A DNA stretch of 64,000 bases from Vanessa cardui (taxonomy: Eukaryota; Arthropoda; Insecta; Lepidoptera; Nymphalidae), in assembly GCF_905220365.1 (NCBI RefSeq), contig NC_061135.1:2497501-2561500 (forward strand), in the 5' to 3' direction. Made by a program: the position numbers and the translations under genes. Each line of letters opens with the position of its first letter. Position 1 is the stretch's first letter. The notes under the pieces are model-generated. The model was given only the letters and a program-made list of their open reading frames with translations. It did no database searches and was not told the origin of the DNA. Positions 12,560-24,680 of this stretch are shown here, piece after piece.

Positions 12560-12797
12560 ATCATTACATAGTATAAATATCGCTTACCCTATATATGCTT
12601 ACATCTTTCAAATTACAATGGATATTGATGCAGTTTTTTTCAATTGATAGAGTGATTCAAGAGGAAGGTTTTTGTGTATAATATGGACAATATACTAAAA
12701 AACACTGGTCATTTTAGAAGTTTCTTAAGTGACATCGTTTATAAACAAATTCTGTTATTTTTAGTATTGCACAAAGCCGGGGTCGATCGCTAGTATA
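12560..12797 (+). mobile_element. Helitron-like non-autonomous element D, 3' end at CTAG
   Basis: Begins around ATTACATAGTATAAATATCGCTTACC, continues with ATAGAGTGATTCAAGAGGAAGG and ends GCCGGGGTCGATCGCTAG followed by T. A CTAG end followed by T is typical of Helitrons. Related copies at 34.0, 41.7 and 59.6 kb. Confidence 0.55.
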
Positions 12798-13144
12798 ACA
12801 TAAAAGATAAAAAAATCATAGTGATATAGTCTTTGAACACCCTAAGGACGCTGAGCGACTGTCATTATTAACTCCTTTTAAAACATTTGATTAATTATAT
12901 TGTGAATAGATTTCATTGTAACAGTTGTGTAATCTGCGACTTTCGGCCATCAATTATAAAAATATCAATCCCTGTTTTAAGCTTCATCAATCAATTCAAA
13001 AAACCATTTGTTTTAACGTTCGAAAATCGCCTGAAATAAACTACGTCGTGTTGCCCGCGTCGGGTGATTTTCAATTTCGTTCGTGTTTTAATAGCTTATA
13101 TTTTTATGTTTTCGACTGTTTAATCTATATTTATATTATATGTG

Positions 13145-13505
13145 TGAAGTGACTCTGTCTGTCTATCTGTCTGTTGCTCTTTCACTACCAAAACCGTATC
13201 ACATATTATTTGGTAGTTGACGGTAAACTATTAGTAAATCTAAATTTAACTCGTTCATGAATCATAATTTGTCAATCATTTATATTTCTTTATTATTATA
13301 AACATTATAAATGATAAAGTAATTCTATCTGTCTATCTATCTGTTGCTCTTACACGACCAAACCGCTGAACCGAATTCGATGATATTTGGTATAAGGCAA
13401 ACTTGAACTCCAAAAAAGGACGTAGGCTAGTTTTTTGCCTAACACATGTTATCCAACATCCTAAAATACGAGCGAAGACCGACCACTAGTATTATATATT
13501 TATAC
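13145..13505 (+). repeat. Interspersed repeat E, two adjacent pieces
   Basis: Two starts of the CTGTCTGTCTATCTGTTGCTC type occur at about 13150 and 13320. The second continues through ACCAAACCGCTGAACCGAATTCG and ends GACCGACCACTAGTA. Possibly a tandem or nested pair. Ending in CTAGT suggests a Helitron-like origin. Confidence 0.5.
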
Positions 13506-14055
13506 TAGTGGTCACTCAGTGGTCTAAATTAAAATAAATAATTTAAATTCAAACTTTGAACGTTATTAAGGTCAAATATTATTAAGTTCACAGATTTCAG
13601 GGTTTGGCGTGAAAGGGTAACAGTCCAAGTTACTTTTGGATTTATAGTATTACGATGTTATAATATAAAAATTATATAATAAAACAAATTGAATTTTATT
13701 CAATTAGTCTAGTGAAATGAAGCAAAAAGCGAATCATGGTAAACCAGCTAATAATAACAATTAAATACAATGATGTTAACGAGGCTAATTATACGTTAGA
13801 AGTCAATTACGGAATAAATAACACAGTTTAGTAAAAGTTATAATGTAAATGAACAACCATTTTGTTTCCGCTAAGCACTATTAAAATGAATGAATTGCAT
13901 GAGTTTTTCAGTTTCGTAATTCGTGTTATAATCACATCCATTCTTTGGTTGTATAAATTATTTCTATGGAATTACGACTGTGAATTTTAATGCTTTCTTT
14001 AATTTTTATATATTATTTTTCTTAATTAAATGCTGGAAACAGGTCAGTTAATGTA
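13506..14055. other. No gene or recognised repeat
   Basis: AT-rich; nothing supportable. Confidence 0.4.
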
Positions 14056-14059
14056 ACTA

Positions 14060-14335
14060 TAAAATCAAAATCAAAATCAAAATATACTTTATTAAAATGG
14101 GCTTTTACAAGCACTTTTGAATCATCATTTAACAATTAAGTGAAGCTACCACCGGTTCGGAAAGTAGATTATACCGAGAAGAACCAGCAAGAAACTCAGT
14201 AGTTACTCTTTTTCAACATTTAAAAAAAAATACAGTCATGATAGTTAATACAATTATTTAAATTAATTTATCCTGCCTGGAAGTCAACAGGTATTAATTC
14301 CACATGTAGGTTCATTCCACATTAGATTTATTTAA
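14060..14335 (-). mobile_element. 5'-truncated LINE 3' end (family C)
   Basis: The plus strand starts with AATCAAAATCAAAATCAAAATA, the complement of a (GATTTT)n-type tail, then GAAGCTACCACCGGTTCGGAAAG. Minus-strand orientation. Forms an inverted pair with the copy at 14.8 kb. Confidence 0.65.
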
Positions 14336-14799
14336 TTTTTTTGTATGCACTTCAAAAATACCCACGTCCTGGCAGTACCAGCTTGAAACCAAATTCGAGT
14401 CATTAAAACAAGAGAACGTAATAAAAACTACACTGTCTCTTTCGTGTTATGCTCCGCTCCGATCTTCGCGTAGTTCTTCCTAGGTATTGTCATCTGCACA
14501 ACTCGCTAGCACATAAGTCATCGAGAGGTCGTCCTTTTTACTAAGTTTATTCATAGAAAAATCTGTATTAAAATCTTTAATAACCATTGTATGTGCACAA
14601 GAAGCAAGGATAAGCTTATAACGCCGAGTTTCCGACTTCGCAAAGTCAATAAATCATTCTTGGGGGCAGATATCCGTTTCTATAGTCAAATTCCATAGAC
14701 ATTTTTAACTTTGACGTATTATAAATTTAAATCATTTGTAAAAAGTACATCGTTAAATAAGGTATATTTTTCAATAGATTATACAGACGATGAAATATA

Positions 14800-15045
14800 G
14801 ATTAGAGCGTGGAATTAATATTTGTTGACTTCCAGGCAGGATATATTACACACATATATTTTTCATTTATTTTTAAATTTTGAAAAAGAGTAACTACTGA
14901 CTTTCTTGTCGGTTTTTCCGGTAGAATCTACTTTCCGATACCGGTGGTAGCCTCACTTAATATAGTTGTTAAATGACGATTCAAATGTGCTTGTACAAGC
15001 CAATTTAAAAAAAGTATATTTTAATTATTTTTTTTACTGTCTTCT
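14800..15045 (+). mobile_element. 5'-truncated LINE 3' end (family C)
   Basis: Sense-orientation copy: GCGTGGAATTAATATTTGTTGACTTCCAGGCAGG, then GAATCTACTTTCCGATACCGGTGGTAG, then the tail region. Opposite orientation to 14.06 kb, with about 465 bp between them. Confidence 0.65.
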
Positions 15046-15498
15046 GGATCAATTGTGTAATTAAAATCTGTGTGACATACACACAGGTTTTAAATTGAAT
15101 TGCAGTCCTACATTAATACAATAAATTTAAATATCATTATTAATTTTATCATCAATATTCACCTATTTTATTAATTGAGGAATGTATTTTAAATAGCTCT
15201 CATGAAAAATGTTGAAGGTATTCGATGTCTTCCTGACCAAAAACCATTCCACACCATCAGTAGTTTGAAATCAAGTCGCTGGCAATTAGTCGTATATCGT
15301 TGTGTTATAATATGTCTTCCATAACTAAATTGGACCACAGTGGCCATATTACAATAAAGACTATTCATATGTGCGCGATATACGATTTTATTCCACAAGT
15401 GTGTAAAGCACAACTGCACTTGATATCCATCCCTTTTTATTCACCCGACTAGAGGTTTGAAAAAACTCGAATTTGGTGCTGTTAATAGTAATAATAAT
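15046..15498. other. No gene or recognised repeat
   Basis: A 76-codon minus frame (15189-15419) has no recognisable feature. Confidence 0.35.
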
Positions 15499-15499
15499 A

Positions 15500-15757
15500 G
15501 TAACAGTCTGAAAATCTTCCACTGCTGAGCAGAGGCCTCATCCTTTGGGGAGAAGGTTAGGACCATATTCCACCACGCTGCTCCAATGCGATTTGGTGGA
15601 TTCACATGTGGTAGAATTTTGTTGAAATTAGACACATCTAGGTTGCCGTAAGCTGTTGCCCTTTATCGCCGAGCTCGAGATGGTACTTGTCTGGGTTTGA
15701 TCCCGCAATCATTGGTTAAGAAGCATGCGCTATAACCACTGGTCCATCTCGGCTTTT
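15500..15757 (-). mobile_element. tRNA-derived SINE-1
   Basis: Nearly full copy, ending on the plus strand with CTATAACCACTGGTCCATCTCGGC (complement of the A-box head). Internal part around the poly-purine segment is shortened. Confidence 0.75.
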
Positions 15758-16280
15758 ACTCTACCCTTATGTTTTGGTCCGGTTAGCGCTCTTATAATTT
15801 AGCCCAATGTCACACAAGACAGTCAAAATAAAAAAGACAAAAGTGTTTTATATAGGAGCTAGGCGGACTATGCTGGTCATGTCATCAATTCTAACACTAT
15901 TGCCCGTTCCGCTGCAAAGTTACGTCACAGTATTTATACAGCGGTTTTATTTATATTGTACCAATTAACATCGGCAATGCTGATTGCAAATATTTATAAT
16001 TCGGTTTAAATTTATATCATAAAGTGTCACGTATTTTTACTGCGATGTATGCGTTTCATTTATATTTATAAACTTTCAAAGTTTTATTTGACCTAAACTT
16101 ACTTTTTTTTTAAATTATTTTGAGGTGAAAAGTATGATTTGGTGAAATAAGTGAATCAAAGGTTGATATACGCTTTGAAAATAACTGTTGCTTTTAATAT
16201 CAGTTTTATTAAATGCTTTGTTTAGTAAAATCGTCTTCTGGTTTTAATGATATTTGACGTGTGACTAAGTGTGACTAAGG
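15758..16280. other. No gene or recognised repeat
   Basis: Nothing supportable seen. Confidence 0.4.
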
Positions 16281-16545
16281 AGAGTCGAGATGGCCCAGTG
16301 GTTAGAACCCGCGTGCAACTTATCGGATGATTGCGGGTTCAAACCCAGGCAAGCACCGCTGTTTCATGTGCTTAATTTGTCTTTATAATTCATCTCGTGC
16401 TCAGCGGTGAAGGAAAACATCGTGAGGAAACCTGCATGTGACAAATTTCATGAAAATTTTGCCACATGTGTAAACCTTCTCCTCAAAGGGAGAGGAGGCC
16501 TTTAGCCCAGCAGTGGGAATTTACAGGCTGTTGTTGTTGTTTGTT
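16281..16545 (+). mobile_element. tRNA-derived SINE-1 with near-perfect target-site duplication
   Basis: A box TGGCCCAGTGG at 16291-16301 and B box GGTTCAAACCC at 16336-16346 mark a tRNA-like head. The tail is (TTG)n-like. GTGTGACTAAG before and GTGTAACTAAG after (one mismatch) look like the target-site duplication. The head is a SINE promoter, not a functional tRNA gene. Confidence 0.85.
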
Positions 16546-16994
16546 ATTGTGTAACTAAGTAATAATTCCTATATATTACGGAAAGACTTGTGATTTTACT
16601 TTTTTTTAAATAGAAACCATTATTATTTAAGTTAACATTTTACATTAAGTTTCAAAATAAAACAGGACTTGCGGCTACCACTCTGCCGTGATATCAACGA
16701 GCTAATATCACAAAAGCTACCTAATACAGTAATAGTAAAATCCGTGAACTGAACAATTACATTTTTGTGAAATTCAAACGCACGCCAAGTTGTGGGAAAA
16801 GATAATAAGTACTTAGTTTTTAGTATTTAGTTTTACTGGGTTACCTGTCGTTCACTGCCGGCACTACTACATATGTTCTAATGGCCAGTATAACTCACCG
16901 CTTAACTCTCCTTTTTTTCTACGTTGCGCTGGCTGCGGTTGGGCAGTAACAACATCTAGTCAACGGTAGCGAGCGACAACATTTTTGTTACATA
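16546..16994. other. No gene or recognised repeat
   Basis: Nothing supportable seen. Confidence 0.35.
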
Positions 16995-17150
16995 GTATGA
17001 AATAAGAGATTATGTTTTCTATGTTGTCTTGTCTGTATGTTTGCGGTGCCGTCGTTACTTCTGATTTTCCATAATACAATTGCTTGAGCTACTTACATTG
17101 GGATCATAAAGTATGTGAATTTGTCCAATATTTGTTTATTTATTTTTTAT
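16995..17150 (+). mobile_element. SINE-2 body fragment (5'-truncated)
   Basis: Shares TTTTCTATGTTGTCTTG, GGTGCCGTCGTTACTTCTG and TTACATTGGGATCA with the tRNA-headed copies at 42.8 and 60.7 kb. The tRNA-like head is missing. Confidence 0.65.
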
Positions 17151-17899
17151 AAAAAAAATTGTATTGTTGTCAATGATATTCTAATAAATAGATATGTTAT
17201 ATCCATACTAAACAACAGAAAAAAGTGTGCCGCGCCGGGGACCGTTTATTTTAGTTTATTTTTACATTTAGTTAAAAGTAAAAAGGATAGCTTGATAAAA
17301 ACAATAAGTAAAAGGGATAACTAGATGTTTTAATTACGCAAAACGTATTACTGCGTAATTATGATGTATTATAACGTATCACTACGTAAAAGACTAAAGG
17401 CAAACGTCCCAATTAGGACGTTTTCTTGTCTTCACTTTATGCGCGTTAATAACATAAATCTGTTTACTAAAACATCATTGATTGCTGTTCTGATTAGTAT
17501 GTAAGGCTTAGTGAGATTATTAAAATTTGACATCCCACCTACCGATGACACACGAAAAAAATATTGCTGAGTTTCTTTTCGTGTTTCTCACAGCTTAATC
17601 GACGTTACGAATCTTCGGCAAAATGTCAGAACACGATAGACTACTGATACGACAAGTCAAAATTTCTTTTAAGAGCCTACTCGAACGAATACTATGAAGA
17701 GTTCATTTAATGTAGGTCAGCGTTGTAGCTTTTATACTGAAAACGAAATTGTACCCAGGGATACGGTTTTATTGTTATAGCCTTCTATAATTGTGTATGG
17801 CTGAGTTTTAAGGTTCAACGGTCTGGCTAATGGACCTGAGAGAATATTTAGTATGCAGGGCAATTATTTATTTGATATTAAGGTTCAATATTATTGTTT
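17151..17899. other. Two short hairpins, otherwise nothing recognised
   Basis: Inverted repeats AATTACGC/GCGTAATT (about 17330-17358) and AAACGTCC/GGACGTTT (about 17403-17424) lie close together. No coding potential supported. Confidence 0.35.
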
Positions 17900-18195
17900 C
17901 AACAACAACAACAACAGCCTGTAAATTCCCACTGCTGGGCTAAAGGCCTCCTCTCTCTTTGAGAAGGTTTGGAACATATTCCACCAAGCTGTTCCAATGT
18001 GGGTTTGTTTAATTCACATGTGGCAGAATTTCTATGAAATTTGTCACATGCAGGTTTCCTCACGATGTTTTCCTTCACCGCTGAGCACGAGATTAATTAT
18101 AAAGACAAATTAAGCACATGCTTGCCTGGGTTTGAACCCGTAATCATCGGTTAAGATGCACGCGTTCTAGCCACTGGGCCATCTCGACTCAATGA
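17900..18195 (-). mobile_element. tRNA-derived SINE-1 with 13-bp target-site duplication
   Basis: Plus strand starts with (CAA)n, the complement of the tail, and ends at CCACTGGGCCATCTCGACTC (complement of the head). Perfect AATATTATTGTTT repeats at 17887-17899 and 18201-18213 flank it. Confidence 0.85.
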
Positions 18196-18697
18196 ATTTG
18201 AATATTATTGTTTATTTTTGATTAATAATGATATCAATAAAGAATATATAGTCTATCTATGTCTGCAACGTTGCTGTATGCATAGATTTTATCGTTGTGA
18301 TTCTTTAAGGTTCCGTATTTTTAAATGAAAAAGGAAACCTATATAAGATCACTTCATTGTCCATCTGTTCGTCTATCTGCTGATCTGTCTGACTCTCTGA
18401 CTGTCCAAGACTCTTTTTTTCAGAAACACGGAGGTTTAGAATTAAAAAATATATTTATTTATTTATTGTAAAAGTTGCACCATCGAATTATCACTAAACA
18501 CTTAAAAATAATATTTAATATCGGTAACATTAAAGGTGATACATCTTTATAGGTGAAAACACCATTGACGTTCAAAAATAGACACCAAACTAACCTATAT
18601 AAAATCAAATTTTTAACTAAATTGTATAACAATTTTATATCAAACAAATAAAACATATATTGATCAACTTATTTAATTCAATTATTGTCACTTCATC

Positions 18698-18877
18698 AAC
18701 CGACTTCAAAAACGAGGAGGCCATCAATTCGTCTCTATTTTTTTTGACAACGGCTCCTAATATAACAATAACTATAACTACGTTATATAATCGTGAATCG
18801 ACTAAAAAATTTGTTGAATATGCAATTATTTTCATTAGTTTTTAGTGCATATTCATTTGTTTAGTTTGAAGTCGGTT
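18698..18877. mobile_element. Short TIR element G
   Basis: Perfect 13-bp terminal inverted repeats AACCGACTTCAAA (18698-18710) and TTTGAAGTCGGTT (18865-18877) enclose about 150 bp of AT-rich non-coding DNA. Longer or partial relatives at 21.9-22.2 and 39.9-40.9 kb. Overlapping frames on both strands here are chance. Confidence 0.65.
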
Positions 18878-20875
18878 TTTATTTTTATTATTTTTTTTAA
18901 ATAGTTTACACCCGCGACTACGTATTAGGAATCTTTTTCAAGAAACATTAATAACCCCCATACAATTACTAGGCTAGAATAGACTTCAATCTATACCTGT
19001 GCTAAAATTCACACAGATCTGTTAAGTCATTCTAGCGTGGCTGAGACAGAAACATCGATCCATACACCATTTCAAAAACATAAATGTAACTAGGAATAAT
19101 ATAAAATTAAAATAATAGTTACTAAACCCTATTACAATTAAAATAAAGATATATAAATATTTAGAGAAATTAATGATATGTCTCGTATATAAGGTACACA
19201 ACACACACAGCACATAATTAAAAATTTATTTCAATGTAGTTATTTTATTCGTGAACACAGGGTCAAGTATATATGTATGTGTGCGTGGTTTATCAATGTG
19301 TGAGTATTTTAGTGGAAATGTACACTGAATGGATTTATTTCATAAAACGACCCTTCATAAGATGAAATTAAATCAATAAAACTGAATAATTATGAGAGAT
19401 CGTTAACCCATAATAAAAAGCATTGACTCGAAGTGAATCGTAAAGAGTCCGAGTCTATTAAATTAATTTATTTCTATAGAACTCAACATAGACCCTCGCA
19501 TAAGGTCCCGCCTAACAACTTAGAATTGGTTTAATTCTATACCCTTTAACTGTCCTCTCGGAATTGTAGATTAGCCCTGGTTAGTTAGGAAATTGAATGC
19601 TTAGTGGACAATTCCATCAACTACAGCGCCTGATGAATCGTTTGTTAGAGATTTCATAATAAAGACATTTGAAATACTTATTTATGTAAAACGTGGATGG
19701 TACACGTGATTTGAATAAAGAACACGATATCCACAGGTTTAAATCCTGGAGAGTCAGTTGTTTTATTATTTATTTGTATAAATAATTGAAGAAAAGTTCA
19801 GTGGAAAAGAAAAATACGGCAAAACCAAACATGTTTTGGATAAAATTCGAGCAAATGTAATCCATAATCGCAAAATTTGTAACATGGTGAGCTCCGGAAG
19901 GACCTCGAGCATAGTATGCTCGAAGTCCTTCTAGTAACGCCATGTTGTGGATGTGGTGGACCTGGTATCACACTCCTTAATGAGAAATTTTGAAGTTTTT
20001 CTAATCAAACAGCATTAGAGACAACAGATTTTTAAAGGACTTCTCAAAATACGCAATCCGCAAAGTTAGGAAGAGTTCCACAATATATGTTCTTATGAAT
20101 AATTTCTTAGTTATCATATCATGATCCGCAATTATAAAACTAAGTCATTACACTGAGGAGAATGGCGACAAGATTTTCGTTTCGCTTGAATAAACCACTT
20201 CAACTTTTATGTCTAGAATTTTTTTTACCACTAGTTCGGAAAGAAAAACCCCAGCGCTAAGAAGGGCCAATGAATGAAACTTATTAGAAGTTCTCGGCGA
20301 TATTATTTTGAATAAGGAAAACGGATTAAACTGGTCGAGGGCATTGAATTAAAACAAATATTGAAAATCATGGTAGGTAGGTTAGTATATACCATATAAT
20401 ATATTTGTGTGTTTAATGAAACGACGAAAAAAGAGGCGTCAACTTCATGTATAAAAAAATATATCAAATAAGTTAAGCCGTATACGAGATGATTAATATA
20501 ATAGACATGCCCAGTAAACATGTGCGTTTAGAAGAGATAATAAATGTCGTCGATAAGGTTGTTACTGCCTGCTTTTGGGATGTCATACGTTGTATAGCAA
20601 TTTCTGAGATTTCAATCATTTGTCACAGACAAACAATTGTCATATCAGACCGTCTGTTGATTAGATATCTTGATACGAACACAAATAGGAGTATCCCAAT
20701 TTGTATCTTGTAAGCTATATGTTAAAGTTTATTCGTTTCGTTTATTTTATTTACAGGTATAATGAAATATTTTTATTTCTTTCGTTGATATGTGTCTAAA
20801 TTTAGTTTTGTATATTCGTATCGTGTTCGATGACATAGTCTGTAGACTTTTTATGTATGATCCCAATTTTTTTTT
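18878..20875. other. 2 kb with no gene; one near-perfect hairpin
   Basis: An inverted repeat at 19898-19913/19915-19930 has 16-nt arms with one mismatch and one central base. Frames at 20303-20521 and 20489-20713 lack recognisable features. Confidence 0.4.
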
Positions 20876-21140
20876 TGAACATCACCTGAGTTTAAGTGGT
20901 CACCATCACCCATAGACAATGACGCTGTAAAAAATATTAACCATTCCTTACATCGTCAATGCACCACCAACCTTGGGAACTAAAATCTTATGTCCCTTGT
21001 ACCTGTAGTTACACTGGCTCACTCACCCTTCAAACTGGAACACAACAATACTGAGTACTGTTATTTGGCGGTTGAATAACTGATGAGTGGGTGGTACCTA
21101 CCCAGACGGGCTTGCACAAAGCCCTACCACCAAGTGTATT
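20876..21140 (-). mobile_element. SINE-A
   Basis: Plus strand reads from a T9-type run (complement of the A tail) through GTGGTCACCATCACCCATAG to GCCCTACCACCAAGT. Good copy of the family apart from the diverged region just after the T run. Confidence 0.7.
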
Positions 21141-21889
21141 CTAAATCAATACAGGTGACAATATATGCATATACTGTGCTTAGACGAAAGATTGAATAAT
21201 TTTTTTTTTTAAAAAACTGTCGATTCGAATTTCAATAAAATGACACATTTTATTTTACACCACAATAATAAAACAGATCTGCTCAATAAAACTAACAATT
21301 GTGCAGTTCTTCGGTAATGTTTGAAGACGTACGTGTCGATGCCTGTAAGGCTGTAATATTAAAACGAGACACGTTCGTGATGAGGACTTTGTTGTAGTTC
21401 ATACAGTACTCTGAAAGTTTAAATAGATAGGAACAGTTCAAAAATCGAATCAACTTTAATTTGAAGAACAGTACAGATATTCTTCTAGCAAACACTCAAA
21501 ATAAATGTCAAAAAGTGTTAATATGTATAGCATTCAAACGATTTGTGGCGTATAATCCATATTATAAGCATAGTTTTTTCCAAGAATTTAGATATTTAGT
21601 TTATTACTTATTGATTTTCGAAACATTGGTGGCATAGTCACAAATTATTGAGTAATAATTGGAAACTAATTCTTGTACTAAGTTTTACACCACCACAAAC
21701 GAAAATAGGAAAAAAATTAGAGAATGAAAATTTTAAGTAACAAAGAAAATCTTTCTCACTCCTTCATTAACATATCTATAAAATAAAAACAAACGAACAA
21801 AAAAAATAACAACAAATTACTCCAAATTCAACATAGGCGAAAACTTACCTTTTTGTTTCTTAGGCTTAACTACAAAAGAAATCTTCAAT
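21141..21889. other. No gene or recognised repeat
   Basis: AT-rich; nothing supportable. Confidence 0.4.
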
Positions 21890-22290
21890 GATATTATAAA
21901 TGTGAAGGTAACTCTGTGTCTGTCTGTTGCTTGTTCACTACCAAACCGTGTGTTGAACAAATGAACCGAATTTGATGAAATTTGTTTTGACCGATTTTGA
22001 TTAATTTTTTTTTGTTTGAAAGGTCCGGGGGTTCCCATTTTAATTTTATCCTTTTCCGATGATGGTATCCCTATGAGCAGTCAAATATTTTTCATTTCAT
22101 TTTACTCAAGAGGACTCTAAAAAATATGTAGAATACGCAATTATTTTAATTACTTTATAGTGCATATGTATTTGTTTTGAAATAGTGTTTTTCGTATGAA
22201 GTCGGTTTTTCTTTTTGTTAAAATTTTTATTTGCCTGACACGTTACAACCAACCCCTAAAACGCAAGTGTAGCCGCGGGCAACAACTAGT
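21890..22290 (+). repeat. Composite of repeat E and element G halves
   Basis: Starts as repeat E (GTGAAGGTAACTCTGTGTCTGTC...GATGAAATTTG). It then passes into the right half of element G (CCGATGATGGTATCC...GAAGTCGGTTTTTC) and ends with the repeat E terminus CCGCGGGCAACAACTAGTA. Consistent with G having inserted into E. Confidence 0.5.
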
Positions 22291-22885
22291 ATATAATATT
22301 TCTTTCGGTAGTATTGTCTATAGGTTAGTTCTGATCACTTAGGTAATCGAAACGATTGGTAAAACAATGCATAATAAATACCTGTTGTAAATTTACTAGT
22401 AATCATGTTGTAAGGTTTATGTTTTTATGAACAATATGTCATAAGGTTAGGTTTAGTTAATGCCTTGGAAGTATTCACTGGATGTCTACATTAGGTAAAT
22501 TTGATTAATATAGGTTGTAGTTTATGCCAAAAATAGAAATAATTTAATTTGGTTTTGAGTAAATATTATTTCTACATACTTATTTAGGATATTAGTTGTA
22601 AAATTAGTGAACTGTATTGATGGTACGCTAGTCATCTGTTTTAAGCATCTGCGGTCGTTTCTGCAGACGATTTTCTGAGTGATGATCATGGATCATCAAA
22701 AGCAGGAAAGGTATCTACAAAGTTGACCAATGATTTGAAGGAGATAGTTCAAAGTGAGGAGGAGATCGTCTTAAGAGGATAGGTCTAAGTCCAGCAGTGT
22801 AGTGAATGGGAGTAATCGTTATGATACTTGTAGCGATATATTTATTTGTTTTATTCTTGTCTTGTAAACTAGAGCTATATATAAA
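22291..22885. other. Mostly unassigned; possible RTE 3' scrap near 22690-22810
   Basis: The segment with AGGAGATCGTCTTAAGAGG...CCAGCAGTGTAGTG resembles the 3' ends of RTE-type elements but is too degraded to be certain. Confidence 0.3.
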
Positions 22886-23065
22886 CAAATCAAATCAAAA
22901 TAAACTTTATTCAAGTAGGCTTTCACAAGCACTTTTGAATCGTCATTTTATAATTAAGTGAAGCTACCAATGGTTTGCAAAGTAGATTCTACCGATGGAA
23001 GTCAACAGGTATTAACTCCACGCTTTTTTATCATCTATAAAATCTTGTATCGAATAATTAATTTC
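22886..23065 (-). mobile_element. LINE 3' end (family C), internally deleted
   Basis: Contains the AAACTTTATTCAAGTAGGC, GAAGCTACCAATGG and CCACGCTTTTTTATCATC blocks. About 100 bp present in fuller copies is missing between the GATTCTACCGA and GGAAGTCAACAGG blocks. Confidence 0.6.
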
Positions 23066-23739
23066 CATTTTTATACTGTTTGTATTTGTAATTGCTTTTT
23101 GTTATAATAAGAGAGCACTCTTTGGCTGTATTTCTTATCTTTGTGTTTTTTCCAATGTTTTTATTTTATTTTTATAATTTTTAGTATGTCTGTAAGTAAA
23201 ACTTTACAGTTTAATTCGATCTCACCACCATCTGATCAAAGAAGATTTCAAACTTGACCACTCACAATGCAGTAAAAACCGTATCACATACTGTTTATCA
23301 GTTGACGGCAAACCATTATTAAATCTATATTTAATTCATCCATTAATCATAATTTGTCAATCATAATGTATATTTCAATACGTAATGGTCTAACGATTTG
23401 GCACTGTCAATTTTCATTTCGCTCATTTTGACGATATTTATTCTCTTTATTAATAATTTATTGGTTTATGGTTTAATATCAAATATTTAGAGAATGGACT
23501 TTGATATGCTTGATGAATTTAATCAATTTAGACGACGAAATTTTGCGTTCGAACGCAAACTGGTGTGCTGTCGCAAATCGGAATATTAAATATTTGACTT
23601 AAAATTATAGCATACTTTATTGCTCTTAAATTAAATGAACAGAATGATTTACTTCAGTAAAATATTTTTCATGGGATATTTATTAACAGACAAAATCATT
23701 TAACATTTTTATCTTAAACCAAGGCATGTAGAATCGAAA
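23066..23739. other. No gene or recognised repeat
   Basis: A piece near 23270-23400 (CCGTATCACATA...GTTGACGG...AATCATAATTTGTCAATCAT) is shared with 13185-13280, so a minor unclassified repeat is present. Confidence 0.4.
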
Positions 23740-23910
23740 AACGAACGAAGCGTGAGTAGACTCCATGTGCAGGCATTCTACTAGGACAGACGATCTGCCG
23801 AGGGTCACTGGAAATACTGGATGCAAGTAACTTAAGGCTTTTGAGGAGATTTTTGGAGACTTTTGTCCAGCAGTGGACGTCTTCCGTCTAATGATGATGA
23901 TAATAAATAT
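23740..23910 (+). mobile_element. RTE-type LINE 3' end remnant
   Basis: Ends TTTGTCCAGCAGTGGACGTC...ATGATGATGATAATAA. This is the typical C-terminal QQWT-coding sequence and (TGA)n-like terminus of RTE elements. Upstream coding is frame-broken. Confidence 0.5.
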
Positions 23911-23914
23911 TGGA

Positions 23915-24121
23915 CAACGTCACGTACATTTCTGTGATCCCAATGTAAATAGCTAAAGCGCTTGTGTTATGGAGAACCGGAAGTAACGACGGTGCCACAA
24001 ACACCCAGATCCAAGACAACATAGAAATATTCATGAAATATTTTCAACATCGACTCGGCTGGGAATCGAACCCAGGACCTTGGTGAGACGTACCCATGAG
24101 AACCGGTGTACACACTACTCG
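23915..24121 (-). mobile_element. tRNA-derived SINE-2
   Basis: Minus-strand copy: the plus strand shows GGGAATCGAACCC (complement of the B box GGTTCGATTCCC) and ends GTGTACACACTACTCGA. Body blocks match 42.8 and 60.7 kb. Confidence 0.75.
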
Positions 24122-24132
24122 AATACGAAGGG

Positions 24133-24266
24133 ATATAAACTATATTTATTCAGATGTAATAGCAGACAACACTAAAGTTACAAAAGGTAACTAGCCAAAC
24201 TTTATTTCTAAATACATTTAGAAATAAGGTTTGGCTAGTTATTATCTGAATAAATATAGTTTATAT
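24133..24266. repeat. Fold-back inverted repeat, interrupted palindrome
   Basis: Outer arms 24133-24155 and 24244-24266 are perfect 23-nt complements. Inner arms 24189-24213 and 24216-24240 are 25-nt complements with one mismatch and a 2-nt loop. The left arm has a 33-nt insert (24156-24188) absent from the right arm. A 20-nt plus palindrome this good in AT-rich DNA is unlikely by chance. Confidence 0.75.
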
Positions 24267-24269
24267 TCC

Positions 24270-24670
24270 TATTTAGAAACAGTAAAAAAATCTGTAGCTA
24301 TGGAAAGGAACACTTATTATATTATTCTTTTTTTAAATAATGTCTTTGAGCTCATACTTCAAGTATGAACCGGTTTTTATGGAGGGATAAATTAAGGCGA
24401 TAATCAAGATAGAACACGTGGGCTTCAACGATTATCGAGTTCATCACGGAAAGAATCCCGGGGAAGTGTTTTAACTCTAGTTTATATTTTTTACGCTCGG
24501 TGGTGAAAGAAAAAATCGTGGCGATAAAATTTGTTATCAGTTTTTGCTATATGTATATCGACTATTAAAAAAAAGGATTTTTATGCTGCTTCATATAAAC
24601 TAGAATGATACGAGATTTAAAAATAATTAATATACGCGATTCATCCGTTATAAATAGTTTTATTTAAATC
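24270..24670. other. No gene or recognised repeat
   Basis: Nothing supportable seen. Confidence 0.35.
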
Positions 24671-24680
24671 ATATAAACTA

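Noticed and set aside
16281..16350. tRNA-like A and B boxes in SINE-1 and SINE-2 heads
   Set aside because: They recur in many dispersed copies joined to a common non-tRNA body, and acceptor stems do not close. They are SINE promoters, not tRNA genes.
17330..17424. Pair of short hairpins as a terminator or regulatory site
   Set aside because: 8-bp stems in AT-rich eukaryotic DNA are expected by chance, and no gene lies next to them.
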